A stretch of 64,000 bases of DNA, from the NCBI GenBank assembly GCA_019695055.1, contig JAIBAT010000150.1:121821-185820 (forward strand), given 5' to 3'. Position 1 is the stretch's first letter. Each line of letters opens with the position of its first letter. Under the pieces are notes generated by a model, which worked only from the letters and a program-made list of their open reading frames with translations, was not told the DNA's origin and did not search any database. This document shows, in pieces, positions 26,813 to 36,348 of the stretch. The translations under genes were made by a program, and so were the position numbers. This stretch comes from Candidatus Sumerlaeaceae bacterium (lineage in GTDB: Bacteria > Sumerlaeota > Sumerlaeia > Sumerlaeales > Sumerlaeaceae).

Positions 26813-28567
26813 ATGATGGGCATGAAACAGTGGGGAATGCGCGCGTGCGCGCTAATGGTTACTTGTGGGGTGATGACAGGCGTAGCGCAGGCCGCCACCT
26901 ACACGTCAGTTCAATACGGGGTTTGGGACAATCCGGCCACCTGGGGCGCGGCATCGTACCCCGGTCCCAATGACACGGCGATCATCAACAGCGAAGTCCA
27001 CATTGAGGATCCCACGACGGTGCAGAACTTGACGGTGAATCCGGCTGGTCTGTTCGTCATGTCCGGTGACCTCGTCATCAATGGCGGCAACCTGACCGTA
27101 AATGGTGATATGTATGTCATTGGTAACGAAATCTCCTTCGTCAACGGCGCGGACCTGATTGTCAGCTCCCCCGCTGATTTCGATGCTTCCTACGGCTCGC
27201 TTCGGTTTGCCAGCGGTTCCTGCACCATGAGCGGCCCCGCCAGCCCGTCGCTTTCCATTGAAAACATGTACGTAGACACAGGCAGCACGCTCACCGTCAG
27301 CACCATTGACTGGGTCATCGAGAGTTATCTTTACCCGGCTGGCGCGATCCTTGGCAAATCCCCCCGCTACGGCGCGGTTGGGGAATTGGACTACGTGGCC
27401 GGCGGCAACTACATCGTGGGCGCCGAGTGGACACCCGGTATGGTGGATCCGCCACTGACGTATATCGACAACAACACCAGTGTGGCTTTCAGTGTGCCGG
27501 ACGGCGTTTACGATTGTTACGGGGTCATCATCTATGCTGGGTCAACGCTTTCCCTGGGATCGAGTGACCTGGATGCCATGTTTTTCGGTTTGGTGAATTA
27601 CGGTACCTTCAATCAGGGGGCTCGGCGCGTGCGCATCCACGATACGGGTAACCTGAACAATTACGGCACCTACAATTATGGCACGGGAACTGTGCTGTTT
27701 CAGGACAACAGCTGGGCGCAGGGGCAGATGGACGGTGACGTTATAGTCTATGACCTTGTCGTGGACGGCAATCTGGCGCGAAGCTTTGGCACTCTGACCA
27801 TTGTGCACAGTGCCACCGTCAAGAACCCCGATGGTTTCCTGCAGTGCGACACGCCAGCGTACTATCAACCGGGAGCCAAGCTGACGTTTGAGAATTTCAC
27901 GGGCAATGATCACGGGTCGGATTGGGCAACGGATCGCCCCACCACATCGCTCGGGGCCCCGACGGAGGTGCGCTTCACCAGCAGTTCGCTGACCACTTAC
28001 AGCGATCCCACACTGGTTTGCGATCGCCTGTACATTGATTCCAGTTCCACGCTTAACATCGACGAGGGGTATCTTTACATCAATGAGTTGCTGGAGGTAG
28101 CCCCCGGCGGGAACATCATCACCGGCTTTTTTGGTGGTTACCAATTGCCACCCTATGTGACCTACGGCCTGCTGATCAATGGTCTCGGAAGCTACAGCTT
28201 TCCCCATACCAATGTTACGATGAACTTCACCGCGATTCCGCCGGGAGGTTGCGGAGTGTCGGTGGGAATGAACCCCGTCAGCTATCCGGGCGCCCCCGCA
28301 GGAATCCAAACGGGCAAATGGTGGAACATCGTAACCTCGGGAGCCTGCACGGCAAATATCACCCTCCCAACGACACATCTTGGATTTGGTTCCAACCCCT
28401 ATGTGTGCCACTACAATACCGGCTCGGGCACATGGGACTATGGCCGCACCTCCTCGACTTTCACCACTGTGACGCGCAACGGCGTCAGCACATTTTCCCC
28501 GTTTGCGGCGGGAGACCAGAATCTTGGGCCCGTGCCCGTTTCCGTCAGCGCGTTTGACGCGGAATAG
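26813..28567 (+). CDS. Secreted surface protein with G8-like N-terminal repeat
   Basis: A 584-residue exported protein. The ATG at 26813 follows GAAGGTGAC; the signal extends to VAQAA. The mature start SVQYGVWDNPATWGAASYPGPNDTAII is the pattern of G8-like or PEP-CTERM-neighbour surface proteins that open with NPATW. Next come strand-rich repeats with NG and GN turns and 'NLTVNPAGLFVMSGDLVINGGNLTVNGDM'-like steps (a right-handed beta-helix appearance; the quote is descriptive of two adjacent NLTV steps). The C-terminal 150 residues include two Cys-containing loops (GGCGVSVG, SGACTAN). Adhesin or matrix protein is inference. Confidence 0.6.
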   Translation: MMGMKQWGMRACALMVTCGVMTGVAQAATYTSVQYGVWDNPATWGAASYPGPNDTAIINSEVHIEDPTTVQNLTVNPAGLFVMSGDLVINGGNLTVNGDMYVIGNEISFVNGADLIVSSPADFDASYGSLRFASGSCTMSGPASPSLSIENMYVDTGSTLTVSTIDWVIESYLYPAGAILGKSPRYGAVGELDYVAGGNYIVGAEWTPGMVDPPLTYIDNNTSVAFSVPDGVYDCYGVIIYAGSTLSLGSSDLDAMFFGLVNYGTFNQGARRVRIHDTGNLNNYGTYNYGTGTVLFQDNSWAQGQMDGDVIVYDLVVDGNLARSFGTLTIVHSATVKNPDGFLQCDTPAYYQPGAKLTFENFTGNDHGSDWATDRPTTSLGAPTEVRFTSSSLTTYSDPTLVCDRLYIDSSSTLNIDEGYLYINELLEVAPGGNIITGFFGGYQLPPYVTYGLLINGLGSYSFPHTNVTMNFTAIPPGGCGVSVGMNPVSYPGAPAGIQTGKWWNIVTSGACTANITLPTTHLGFGSNPYVCHYNTGSGTWDYGRTSSTFTTVTRNGVSTFSPFAAGDQNLGPVPVSVSAFDAE

Positions 28568-28607
28568 GTTTATCGCATAGATTCCTGGGCCCCGGCTATG
28601 TTTTTCC

Positions 28608-29135
28608 ATGACACAGCCGGGGCTCATCCTTCGGGAATTGAACGCAGGGGACGAAGCGGCCTTCCTTGAAGGTTGGCGGGAATGGGAGGGCGAGGATCTG
28701 ACCTGGTACGCCTTCGATTGGAAACCGGGCATGCCCTTTGCCGAATACCTGGAACGGCTGCGGAAGAACTCGTTGGGGATTGATCTGCCGGAGGATCACG
28801 TCGCATCCACCATGCTTTACGGTTTTGTAGACGGCGCGATTGTGGGGCGCGTGAGCATACGGCATCGCCTGACTGAGACGCTCCTCCAGCGAGGCGGCCA
28901 CATGGGCTATGCGGTGGCGCCACGATTCAGGCGACAGGGTTACGCCTTCGAGATGGCCAGGCTGGCCATTCCCATTTGCCGGAACCTTGGTCTTGAACGC
29001 ATTCTCGTGACTTGCACCGACGCCAATGAACCGTCATGGCGAATCATCGAGCGGTTGGGGGGAACTTTGGAAAACAAGGCGTGGTGCGAACTCCATAACG
29101 AGGTCATTCGGCGGTACTGGATTGATCTGGGCTGA
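28608..29135 (+). CDS. GNAT family N-acetyltransferase
   Basis: A 175-residue acetyltransferase. The acetyl-CoA pyrophosphate loop is in YAVAPRFRRQGYAFEMARLA (residues about 104-123), with the strand GHMGYAV before it and RIIERLGGTLENKAW typical of the C-terminal half. It resembles the RimJ-like/YkkB group that acetylate small molecules or antibiotics such as aminoglycosides, but the substrate cannot be read off the sequence. The MTQPGLILRELNAGDEAAF opening is also typical. It stands alone on the plus strand between the surface protein gene and the methyltransferase. Confidence 0.85.
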   Translation: MTQPGLILRELNAGDEAAFLEGWREWEGEDLTWYAFDWKPGMPFAEYLERLRKNSLGIDLPEDHVASTMLYGFVDGAIVGRVSIRHRLTETLLQRGGHMGYAVAPRFRRQGYAFEMARLAIPICRNLGLERILVTCTDANEPSWRIIERLGGTLENKAWCELHNEVIRRYWIDLG

Positions 29136-29304
29136 CGAGTATGGTGTGCCGACCAGGGTTTGCGAAGGGAAACTGGTTTAGAAAACTGGCTACCGCATGC
29201 AGCAATCGCAGGCAACGAAACTTGTTGCCCGCAAGACGCAGTCGGCCGATAGGACAACTCATAATGCCCTTCGATTTGCCATGCCGTGCATTGGATGCGC
29301 CGCG

Positions 29305-29940
29305 ATGAAGATTTTTGATTGGTTGCGCGGTACGCGGCCTGCCAGCCGATTGACCATCCTTGAGCCGGGCACGTTTACGTTCGAGCAGGGTTCTGAAATG
29401 CCTGAGCGCCTGACCGCGGCCTTCGGGGAACTGTCGCAGCTCACAGCCCTGAACCTTGGAGCTGGCTGGGGCGAAAGCTACATGGGGAGGCAAACGCTCA
29501 GCCTGCCCTGGAAGCGCCTGATTTCCGTCGAGGCGTTTGAGCCCTATATCGAAAAACTGGCTGTGCAACCCTGCCGGGCGGCCTCCCATGAGATTGTTCA
29601 TTCCAGAATTGAAGATTACATTGCGGACCAAAGCGCACCTGTGGCCGATGTTGCCCTGCTGATCGACGTCATTGAGCATTTTTCGAAACCGGCTGCGCTG
29701 CAGATTCTCGCGCGACTTGGGAAGGTTGTGTCAAAAGGAATTGTGATCTTTCTGCCCATTGGACATTTTGAGCAGGATGAGTACGACGGCAACGAGATGC
29801 AGCGCCATCTGTCCGAGTGGAGCGGCGAGGAACTTGCCGGCCTGGGGTACGACACAGTGGTCTACCCGAAATTCCATGGGCAGGTCTCCCCTCCTCCAGA
29901 CGCTGCGTGGGCCATCAAGCGGCTGGCGGGCTCACGATGA
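29305..29940 (+). CDS. Class I SAM-dependent methyltransferase-like protein
   Basis: A 211-residue protein. Start at ATG 29305 (MKIFDWLRGTRPAS); upstream in-frame starts at 29281 and 29197 lack a ribosome site. Motif I is modified: NLGAGWGESY (residues about 49-58) is the Gly-rich loop, and ISVEAFEPYIEKL provides the acidic SAM ribose ligand. ADVALLIDVIEHFSKPAAL (about 115-133) is motif II with the DVIEH typical of methyltransferase type 11/12. The substrate is unknown. Its stop overlaps the histidine kinase start at 29937 (ATGA), so the two are translationally coupled. Confidence 0.75.
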   Translation: MKIFDWLRGTRPASRLTILEPGTFTFEQGSEMPERLTAAFGELSQLTALNLGAGWGESYMGRQTLSLPWKRLISVEAFEPYIEKLAVQPCRAASHEIVHSRIEDYIADQSAPVADVALLIDVIEHFSKPAALQILARLGKVVSKGIVIFLPIGHFEQDEYDGNEMQRHLSEWSGEELAGLGYDTVVYPKFHGQVSPPPDAAWAIKRLAGSR

Positions 29941-31361
29941 CAACGCGGGCCAAGCCACCCAAGTCGCCGAGGCAACGCAACCGGGGGCCGCTGCTGAGGC
30001 GGGTGCCATCGCTGGCGGCCCTGATGTTTGTCGTGATAGTCCTGCTGGTTCTTTACCTGTCGGTTTGGGTGCTGCTGCGCCAGTTTGAGACCTCCAAGGA
30101 GCGGGACGTCTCGGAGCGGCTGGAACTTGTGGCAAGGATGATTTCCAAGGACCTCCTGCAGGGCGGGCCCACGTTCATCCTCGTCGCGCTGAAAGATCTA
30201 AGCGCCGAGGAAATGACGCAGCGTCTTCAGGCCTTTGCGGACACTTCCACCTATGACCAGTTGGCCAGTCTGCTGAACCGCCGCCAGCGGGATTTCAAGC
30301 TGGCGCAGGTGGCGGTTTTGACCACGAATTCCCTGGTGGTCGCCGACGGAAGTTTCACCACCCCACCGGGCGATCCCTATGTGTACAGGGACATTGATGC
30401 CGACTGTATCGCGAAGGCACGAGCCAACTTAACAGGCGAATCGCGACTCTATTACATCTACGACGAACCCTACAAGCGCGTGTACCTGCCCCTCTACAAG
30501 GAAAACGAGATTGCCGGCATACTGCAGGTTTCCGTGAGCCCGGACTACATCGGAGCCATCACGGAGATGCGAAGGCGCGTGCTGTTTAACTCCCTGCTGG
30601 TTTCAGCGCTGCTGGTGCTGATCGGGGTTTCCATCTGGCGAATGTTCCAGCACATGATCCAGGCGGAGCGCTCGGCGCTGCAGGGCGCCCGGGTGGAGGC
30701 CATGGGCGCGCTGGCAGGCGGGGTGGCCCACGAGCTGCGTAACCCGCTCATGATCATCCGCGCGCTTTCAGAGGAAATCGCATCCGAGCAAAGGCCCGAT
30801 TCGCAATCGGCAAGAAACGCCAATGAGATTATTGGGGAGATCGAGCGCCTCAACGAAATGGTGACGCAATTCCTGTCGCTCTCGCGCCCGGCGGAGGGCG
30901 CCCGGATTGACGAGGTGAGCGTCAACGACTCCATCGCAAGAGTCGTGGCCCTCATGCGCAAGGGCGCGCCGGACGGAGTCTCATTTGTGGATGAATTGCC
31001 CCTGGAACAACTGTACCTGCAGGCCGACGAGCGGGCGCTCCGCCAAGTGCTGATCAACCTGCTCATCAATGCCCGCGACGCGCTAAAGAACGGGCGGGGG
31101 GAAGTCCGCGTAACTCTGCGGGAGCGGCGCGGCATGGCCGAAATCCATGTGGTGGACAATGGACATGGCATCAGCCCCAAGGCACTGGCGCGGGCTTTCG
31201 AGCCCTTCTTCACCACCAAGTCCGCCGGCACAGGCCTCGGCCTGGCCATCAGCCGCGGGATTGTGGAGAACATGGGCGGCACCATTGAGATCACCAGCAC
31301 GCCGGGGCGTGGAACGGACGTGGAAATCCGGCTGCCATTGACCGCCGATCAGGCGACCTGA
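29937..31361 (+). CDS. Sensor histidine kinase (orphan)
   Basis: A 474-residue kinase. The ATG at 29937 overlaps the methyltransferase stop; the preceding frame in the same register is not used. A single N-terminal helix (residues about 23-48) is followed by a periplasmic domain of about 150 residues and a second helix (about 225-244). The H-box is GGVAHELRNPLMIIRAL with the His near residue 265. HATPase motifs follow: NLLINARDAL, VVDNGHGIS, FEPFFTTKS and GTGLGLAIS. No response regulator gene is adjacent. The kinase belongs to the large two-helix NtrY/PAS-less class by appearance. Confidence 0.9.
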   Translation: MTTRAKPPKSPRQRNRGPLLRRVPSLAALMFVVIVLLVLYLSVWVLLRQFETSKERDVSERLELVARMISKDLLQGGPTFILVALKDLSAEEMTQRLQAFADTSTYDQLASLLNRRQRDFKLAQVAVLTTNSLVVADGSFTTPPGDPYVYRDIDADCIAKARANLTGESRLYYIYDEPYKRVYLPLYKENEIAGILQVSVSPDYIGAITEMRRRVLFNSLLVSALLVLIGVSIWRMFQHMIQAERSALQGARVEAMGALAGGVAHELRNPLMIIRALSEEIASEQRPDSQSARNANEIIGEIERLNEMVTQFLSLSRPAEGARIDEVSVNDSIARVVALMRKGAPDGVSFVDELPLEQLYLQADERALRQVLINLLINARDALKNGRGEVRVTLRERRGMAEIHVVDNGHGISPKALARAFEPFFTTKSAGTGLGLAISRGIVENMGGTIEITSTPGRGTDVEIRLPLTADQAT

Positions 31362-31418
31362 GCAACCGACACGTAAATCCGCAGTTGCCTTTGGCATTCC
31401 CGCACCAACCATGCGGGC

Positions 31419-32426
31419 ATGATCAACCTTCTGGCCCTGGGTACCAGCACTGTGCGCATCAGCATGCCCTATGCTGCGGGTGCGCTCGGCGGGACACTGA
31501 GCGAGCGGGGCGGCGTGGTGAACATTGCGCTCGAGGGATTGATGCTGTCCGGGGCGTTCACGTTTGCCACGACGAGCTGGTGGATCCAGAAACACTGGGG
31601 CGCGGACTGGGTTGCCTACGCGCCAACTCTTGGCCTTTTGGCGGCTGTCAGCGTTGGCGTGTTGCTATCATTGCTTCACGCGCTGGCCACCGTGACATTC
31701 AAGGCGGACAATATTATTTCCGGCCTGGCCATTAATATCTTCAGTCTCGGGGCCACCAATTTTCTGCTGAAATGGTTTTTCAATTCATCGAGCAATTCAG
31801 AGCGCTGCCCCAGCTTCAGCAACTGGACGGTTTTCTCATCGCCGGATCCCAAAAGCCCCTGGCTGGCCCTCAACCAGATTTGTCATCCGCTAATCCTGCT
31901 GACGCTGGTGATGTTTGTTGCGTCCAATATTTTGTTGTTTCGCACGCGCTTTGGCCTGCGCCTGCGCAGCGTGGGCGAGAATCCCCAGGCTGCGGATTCG
32001 CTGGGTGTGAATGTGTCGTTTTACCGCTACATGGGCGTGCTGCTGGGCGGCGCGTGCGCCAGCGTGGGAGGCGTGTGGCTGGCGTCGGACCAGGGGCTTT
32101 TTTCCAGCAACATGACCAATGGTCGCGGCTATATTGCGCTGGCGGCCATGATCATCGGGAAATGGAAACCCTGGGGTGCCGCGGTGGCTTGCTTGATTTT
32201 TGGCTTTGCGGACGCAGTGCAGAACCGGATGCAGATTTTTCGCCAGACGCTTTCCGGAGGCGACCTTGCAAACCTGCCGTGGCTCGATCGAATTGCGGCG
32301 GAAACGCCGACGCAACTCATCCAGGCGTTCCCCTATATTGTCACAATCATCGTGATCGCGGGGCTCATCGGGCGCTCGACGCCGCCGGCGGCCGACGGCA
32401 TTCCCTATGAGAAAGAACGGGGTTAG
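31419..32426 (+). CDS. Nucleoside/simple-sugar-type ABC transporter permease (orphan)
   Basis: A 335-residue permease of the BPD_transp_2 family. About eight helices are visible. The first loop carries SERGGVVNIALEGLMLSGAF, the family hallmark shared with NupQ/YufQ and RbsC. The cytoplasmic motif is NPQAADSLGVNVSFYRYMGVLLGGACASVGGVWL, as in the coupling region of this family. Such permeases import purine nucleosides with BmpA-type binding protein, an ATPase (YufO) and a second permease (YufP), none of which is seen on either side here. Whether the partners are encoded elsewhere is unknown. Confidence 0.85.
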   Translation: MINLLALGTSTVRISMPYAAGALGGTLSERGGVVNIALEGLMLSGAFTFATTSWWIQKHWGADWVAYAPTLGLLAAVSVGVLLSLLHALATVTFKADNIISGLAINIFSLGATNFLLKWFFNSSSNSERCPSFSNWTVFSSPDPKSPWLALNQICHPLILLTLVMFVASNILLFRTRFGLRLRSVGENPQAADSLGVNVSFYRYMGVLLGGACASVGGVWLASDQGLFSSNMTNGRGYIALAAMIIGKWKPWGAAVACLIFGFADAVQNRMQIFRQTLSGGDLANLPWLDRIAAETPTQLIQAFPYIVTIIVIAGLIGRSTPPAADGIPYEKERG

Positions 32427-32465
32427 CCCCGAAGTGATGGGCCAGCGATTCTCACGCGTTTCCGG

Positions 32466-35384
32466 GTGAAGGCATTGTCGCGCATCCGCCCCTATCTCAT
32501 TTCGATCCTTCTGACGGCTCTCTTTTACGCGCCACTTTTCAAGCCCGGGAACTCATTCCTGATGGGCGACTACTTCGATTATTACATGCCGGTTCGTTAC
32601 CACGCGAACAAGGCGCTTCAGGAAGGTCGGCTGCCAGAATTCACTAATGCACTTTACGGCGGCATGCCGTTCCTGTCAGACCCAGAGACGGCTGTGTTCT
32701 ATCCGCCACACCTCCTGTTTGCGTGGATCAGCAGGGAGACGTCGGATCGCGGGGCCATGGATGCACTGGTTATGGCCCACCTGTTTCTCCTGGCGCTGGG
32801 CGCCACTTTTCTCGGGCGATCACTGGGATTGGGGGAGGCGGGTGCCGTCACTTTTGCCATGGTGGCCGCGTTTAACGGCTTCATGGTGCGACACCTTGGG
32901 CATATAGGAATCTTCGAGCCGCTTACAATGGGATTGTGGGCATTGGGGGCAATGGCGCGGGCCGTGAGGCACACAGACATTCGCTGGGCGGCTGGATCCG
33001 GATTATTGTTCGCATGCGCGCTGCTGGGCGGGCACCCACAGGCCGGGTTCATGCTCTGCCTGGCCGCGGCAGCAGGCGGCGCAGCCATGGCGATTCAATC
33101 GGCCCGTTCACAGCGGTCCTGGGCATTGTTGTGGAAGCTCGCTGGAATCGGGCTGCTGATTGCGTTCCTTGCCGGCGCAGGCGCGGCCATTCAACTCATC
33201 CCCACCATCCAATTCCTTGACCTCAGCACCCGACGAGCACTCCCGTTGAGCCAAGCACTGAGTTTCCCGCTCCCATTGCGCGCATTGCCGGGGCTGGTCT
33301 TTCCGGGTCTGTTCGAGCCGCTTCCCTGGCGACTTCCCGACGGGCATTGGTGGTCCTTTGCCAGTCCGAACTGGTGCTTCATTGGCGCATGGGAGTATAT
33401 GTACCCAGTTGGACTGATGACTTTCGCTCTGGCCGCGGTTGGCGCGCTGGCCAACTGGCGAAGCGGTCTTGTGCGCTGGTTGGCGGCGGGTTCGTTGGTT
33501 GTCGTGCTACTGGCGCTGGGTGAGCGGGGTCTGATCTACCCGATCCTCTATGATCGGTTTGATTTTATCCGGCAGATGCGGATTCCCGCACGCCTGCTGT
33601 GGCTTGCCATTACGGCGTGGGGATTGCTGGCTGGCCTTGGCATGGATTCTCTATGCGGCCGGGGTGACCCTGCACGGGCGCGCCGCGCAGCATTATGGAC
33701 AGCGACGGCCATCGCCGGTATCCTGCTGATGGGCGACGTGGTTATCGGCTTCGCCCACGCCTATTATGGCGACTGGTATCGCGCGTTCCATAAATTATTT
33801 GTATCCGACCCTTTCTTCCAGCCCGGTGTGACGCGCGGAATCAATGAGCTTGTGGCGGACATCGGCCAGCAGATCGCGCTGGCCCACCTCATCGCACTGC
33901 TTTGCATTGGGTTGCTTGTCTGCGCCAGTCGTCTCGGGCCGGCCCGGTGGATTGGGGCCATGGCCGGCCTGCTGCTCTTCGGGGAACTTTGCCTGCATGG
34001 TTTTCACAAGAACATTGCCCCCATTGACCCGGCGAATCGGAGCGTTGTGGCTCCCTTCCTTCGCGCGTTGAATGGAACGGAAGTGGGCGGCCGGGTTCTC
34101 TACGCCGAGGCGGGCCCGTGGGAAATCAACACGGCTCTCGCCACGCCATACAGTTTTGCGGGAGGTTATGGGTCCATCCACTTCCCGTGGATGGAGGAAC
34201 TCCTGCCGGAGACCATGCACTTTGGAAACGGACGCCAGGAAAAACTGCTCGACCTGTGGAATGTCTCCCATGTCGTCTTCCGCTCCAACCGAAAGTCCAT
34301 CCCGCTGGATGGGCAGGTCACCCACCTGCCGGATTATCAATGGATAGAACTGGGGAGTGGCGACCATTTCCTGCCGGAGAAGGCCGAATGGCCACTGCAA
34401 CCGTCCTTGGAGGCGAAACGAATCCGCACTTTCACATTTGCCACCGGTGCCCTGGCGCTGCCGGACGGGTATCCCATGGCCAGCGTTGTGGCCTACGGCC
34501 CGGCGGGCGATGTGGTGTCGAGCCAGCCGCTGCGGCTTGGCCTGGAAACCGCCGAGGGAGGCTATGGTGACCCATTGCGCGCCAAGGGGGCCGGCCATCG
34601 CAAGTTGCCCGCCGCGTTCCGCCCGGATATCAAACCCGTAACCGGAGTGTTTGAACCACCGAACCCGGAAGTATACATGGGAACATTTGACTTCCCGTCG
34701 TCGGCCAGCGTGGCACGAATCGCCGTCGAGGCAACCGGAGCTCCCGGCCTCCGGCTGGGCCTGACCCACATCCTCGTGGAATCTTCGCAAGGGAGAAAGA
34801 GTTTATCAGGAATCCAGGGCCTGGGATATACGCAAACCAAATCCGGCTACGAAGGATGGCGTGTGATGAAACGGCCGTATACGCCCGCATACGCGCGGTT
34901 GGTTCCGACAGCACTCATCTCCGATTATCAGAAATCGGCTGAAGTTCGAAGACAACTACTGGCGGAAGACTTCGAGGCATCCCGCACAGTCATCTTGAAG
35001 GAAACGGAAAAGCTGCGGGGAAAACTCTCGGAGTTTAATGCGGCCGACCCCGCAAGGTTCGAGGGAAGTGTCCAGACACGCACCGTGGAGAACGGGGATG
35101 TTTCCATTCGGACCAAATCCAATCAACCTGGATGGCTGGTCGTCTCACTCACCCACTATCCCGGATGGATGGGGTTTGTGGATGGCACCCCGAAACCTGT
35201 CTACTGGGCCAACGGACTCCAGTTGGCCATGGCTGTTCCCGCAGGGGAACACGAGATCCGAATGGTTTTCGCAACCCCGGGTCTTGCGGTGGGTGCGTGT
35301 CTATCGGCGGTGGCATGGTTCTGGGGAATTGTCCTTCTGCTGCGCCGCAGGAAGACGGACGCAAACCCGGTTGGAGCTAACTAG
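32466..35384 (+). CDS. YfhO-like giant membrane protein (GT-C type)
   Basis: A 972-residue protein from a GTG at 32466. The first loop carries LMGDYFDYYMPVRYHANKALQEGRLPEFTNALYGGMPFL, the GDYFDYYMP equivalent of the acidic catalytic motif of GT-C/YfhO proteins (quoted only in part for brevity elsewhere). About twelve helices extend to residue 520, then a long periplasmic tail with EVYMGTFDFPSSASVARIAVEATG and a final helix near residue 945. The tail also holds the YfhO signature YPGWMGFVDG. It is the paralogue of 7220-9799. The stop codon overlaps the convergent phosphoesterase stop by the shared CTAG. Confidence 0.8.
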   Translation: MKALSRIRPYLISILLTALFYAPLFKPGNSFLMGDYFDYYMPVRYHANKALQEGRLPEFTNALYGGMPFLSDPETAVFYPPHLLFAWISRETSDRGAMDALVMAHLFLLALGATFLGRSLGLGEAGAVTFAMVAAFNGFMVRHLGHIGIFEPLTMGLWALGAMARAVRHTDIRWAAGSGLLFACALLGGHPQAGFMLCLAAAAGGAAMAIQSARSQRSWALLWKLAGIGLLIAFLAGAGAAIQLIPTIQFLDLSTRRALPLSQALSFPLPLRALPGLVFPGLFEPLPWRLPDGHWWSFASPNWCFIGAWEYMYPVGLMTFALAAVGALANWRSGLVRWLAAGSLVVVLLALGERGLIYPILYDRFDFIRQMRIPARLLWLAITAWGLLAGLGMDSLCGRGDPARARRAALWTATAIAGILLMGDVVIGFAHAYYGDWYRAFHKLFVSDPFFQPGVTRGINELVADIGQQIALAHLIALLCIGLLVCASRLGPARWIGAMAGLLLFGELCLHGFHKNIAPIDPANRSVVAPFLRALNGTEVGGRVLYAEAGPWEINTALATPYSFAGGYGSIHFPWMEELLPETMHFGNGRQEKLLDLWNVSHVVFRSNRKSIPLDGQVTHLPDYQWIELGSGDHFLPEKAEWPLQPSLEAKRIRTFTFATGALALPDGYPMASVVAYGPAGDVVSSQPLRLGLETAEGGYGDPLRAKGAGHRKLPAAFRPDIKPVTGVFEPPNPEVYMGTFDFPSSASVARIAVEATGAPGLRLGLTHILVESSQGRKSLSGIQGLGYTQTKSGYEGWRVMKRPYTPAYARLVPTALISDYQKSAEVRRQLLAEDFEASRTVILKETEKLRGKLSEFNAADPARFEGSVQTRTVENGDVSIRTKSNQPGWLVVSLTHYPGWMGFVDGTPKPVYWANGLQLAMAVPAGEHEIRMVFATPGLAVGACLSAVAWFWGIVLLLRRRKTDANPVGAN

Positions 35385-36271
35385 TCCCTGTAAAGCTCCC
35401 AATCCTCCACCGCGGCGGGATTAAATGCCGCAAGCATGTTTGCGGCGCCGGCGTCGTTGGCGGTCAGGGTTCCCAGCGCAAAGTTATCCTCCACCGTCCG
35501 GAGCAGGTTGTAATGGTTGTAGTTGTTCGATATGGTGTGGCCCGGCTTGGCAAGGGCCGAAACGGCGACGCAATAGATGACATTCCCGCCGGTGCCATCA
35601 TCCTCATCAAATGTGACAATGATCGCGCCATCCGTATAATACTTGGAGCTTAGCATGTCCTGAAAGAACGTAAATCCACCGCCGGGCTTTAGCCAGGAGT
35701 TAAACTGGGCAACCCCGCAGTCGTGGCCGTCATTGCACATATTCGGTGTGACCATGACCAGCGGCGGCGGATTGGTGCCCATGAGCTCCGAATAAGTCGC
35801 CGGGGTGGCACCGTTGAAACTGCGAATCTTGGCCATGCGGGGCGGATCGCCTGAGATGCTCGTAAATCCGGCAAAAAAATCATGTTTGGCCATATACAAT
35901 GCGGTGTCCACGCAGGCGGTGGTCATGCTCTCCTCGTACTCCCGCCAGTCCACACCCTTGGCTTCCAGCAGGTCCACGAGGTTCGTGTTGGTCAGGCTGA
36001 CGCAACCCACGTTGGCAGTGACGGCGAGTGTGCCACAGGCAAAGCCGACGTAATTAGGCTGGGACGGGTGGGTAAGGCCGTGGTAGTTTGAGAATTGCGA
36101 ATACGAGGCTGCCAGGGCGGCCAGATAGGGCTGGGCAAGGGTCGCCGTCAGCCCTTTGTTCTCTCCCCACACTATCATGATGTGATTGAGGGGCGCAGCC
36201 CCGGAATTACGAAGGCTTGCGCAAAGGAGGAGGAGTGGCAATATCACGCGCCGCATTAATACGGTTCTCAT
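35381..36271 (-). CDS. PF04185-type phosphoesterase, copy 1
   Basis: A 296-residue exported phosphoesterase with signal MRTVLMRRVILPLLLLCASL. The metal-site motif IMIVWGENK starts the mature enzyme, and the HPSQPNYVGFACG segment, DGHDCGVAQFNSWL and ITFDEDDGTGGN (the quote is abridged to the core TFDED) follow in the order of acid phosphatases (AcpA) and phospholipases C of this family. Cysteines in NMCNDGHDCG suggest a disulfide. The start at 36271 has AAGGGAG three bases upstream; an ATG further upstream (36325) would add an unconserved polar stretch. About 55-60% of the residues match copy 2 at first reading (by eye). Confidence 0.8.
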   Translation of the reverse strand: MRTVLMRRVILPLLLLCASLRNSGAAPLNHIMIVWGENKGLTATLAQPYLAALAASYSQFSNYHGLTHPSQPNYVGFACGTLAVTANVGCVSLTNTNLVDLLEAKGVDWREYEESMTTACVDTALYMAKHDFFAGFTSISGDPPRMAKIRSFNGATPATYSELMGTNPPPLVMVTPNMCNDGHDCGVAQFNSWLKPGGGFTFFQDMLSSKYYTDGAIIVTFDEDDGTGGNVIYCVAVSALAKPGHTISNNYNHYNLLRTVEDNFALGTLTANDAGAANMLAAFNPAAVEDWELYRD

Positions 36272-36348
36272 TTGCTCCCTTATAGTATGGGTCTTTTTGC
36301 GCGCGGCGTCATGGGGGTTGGGCAAACTGCCATTGGCAGCCTATCCAC

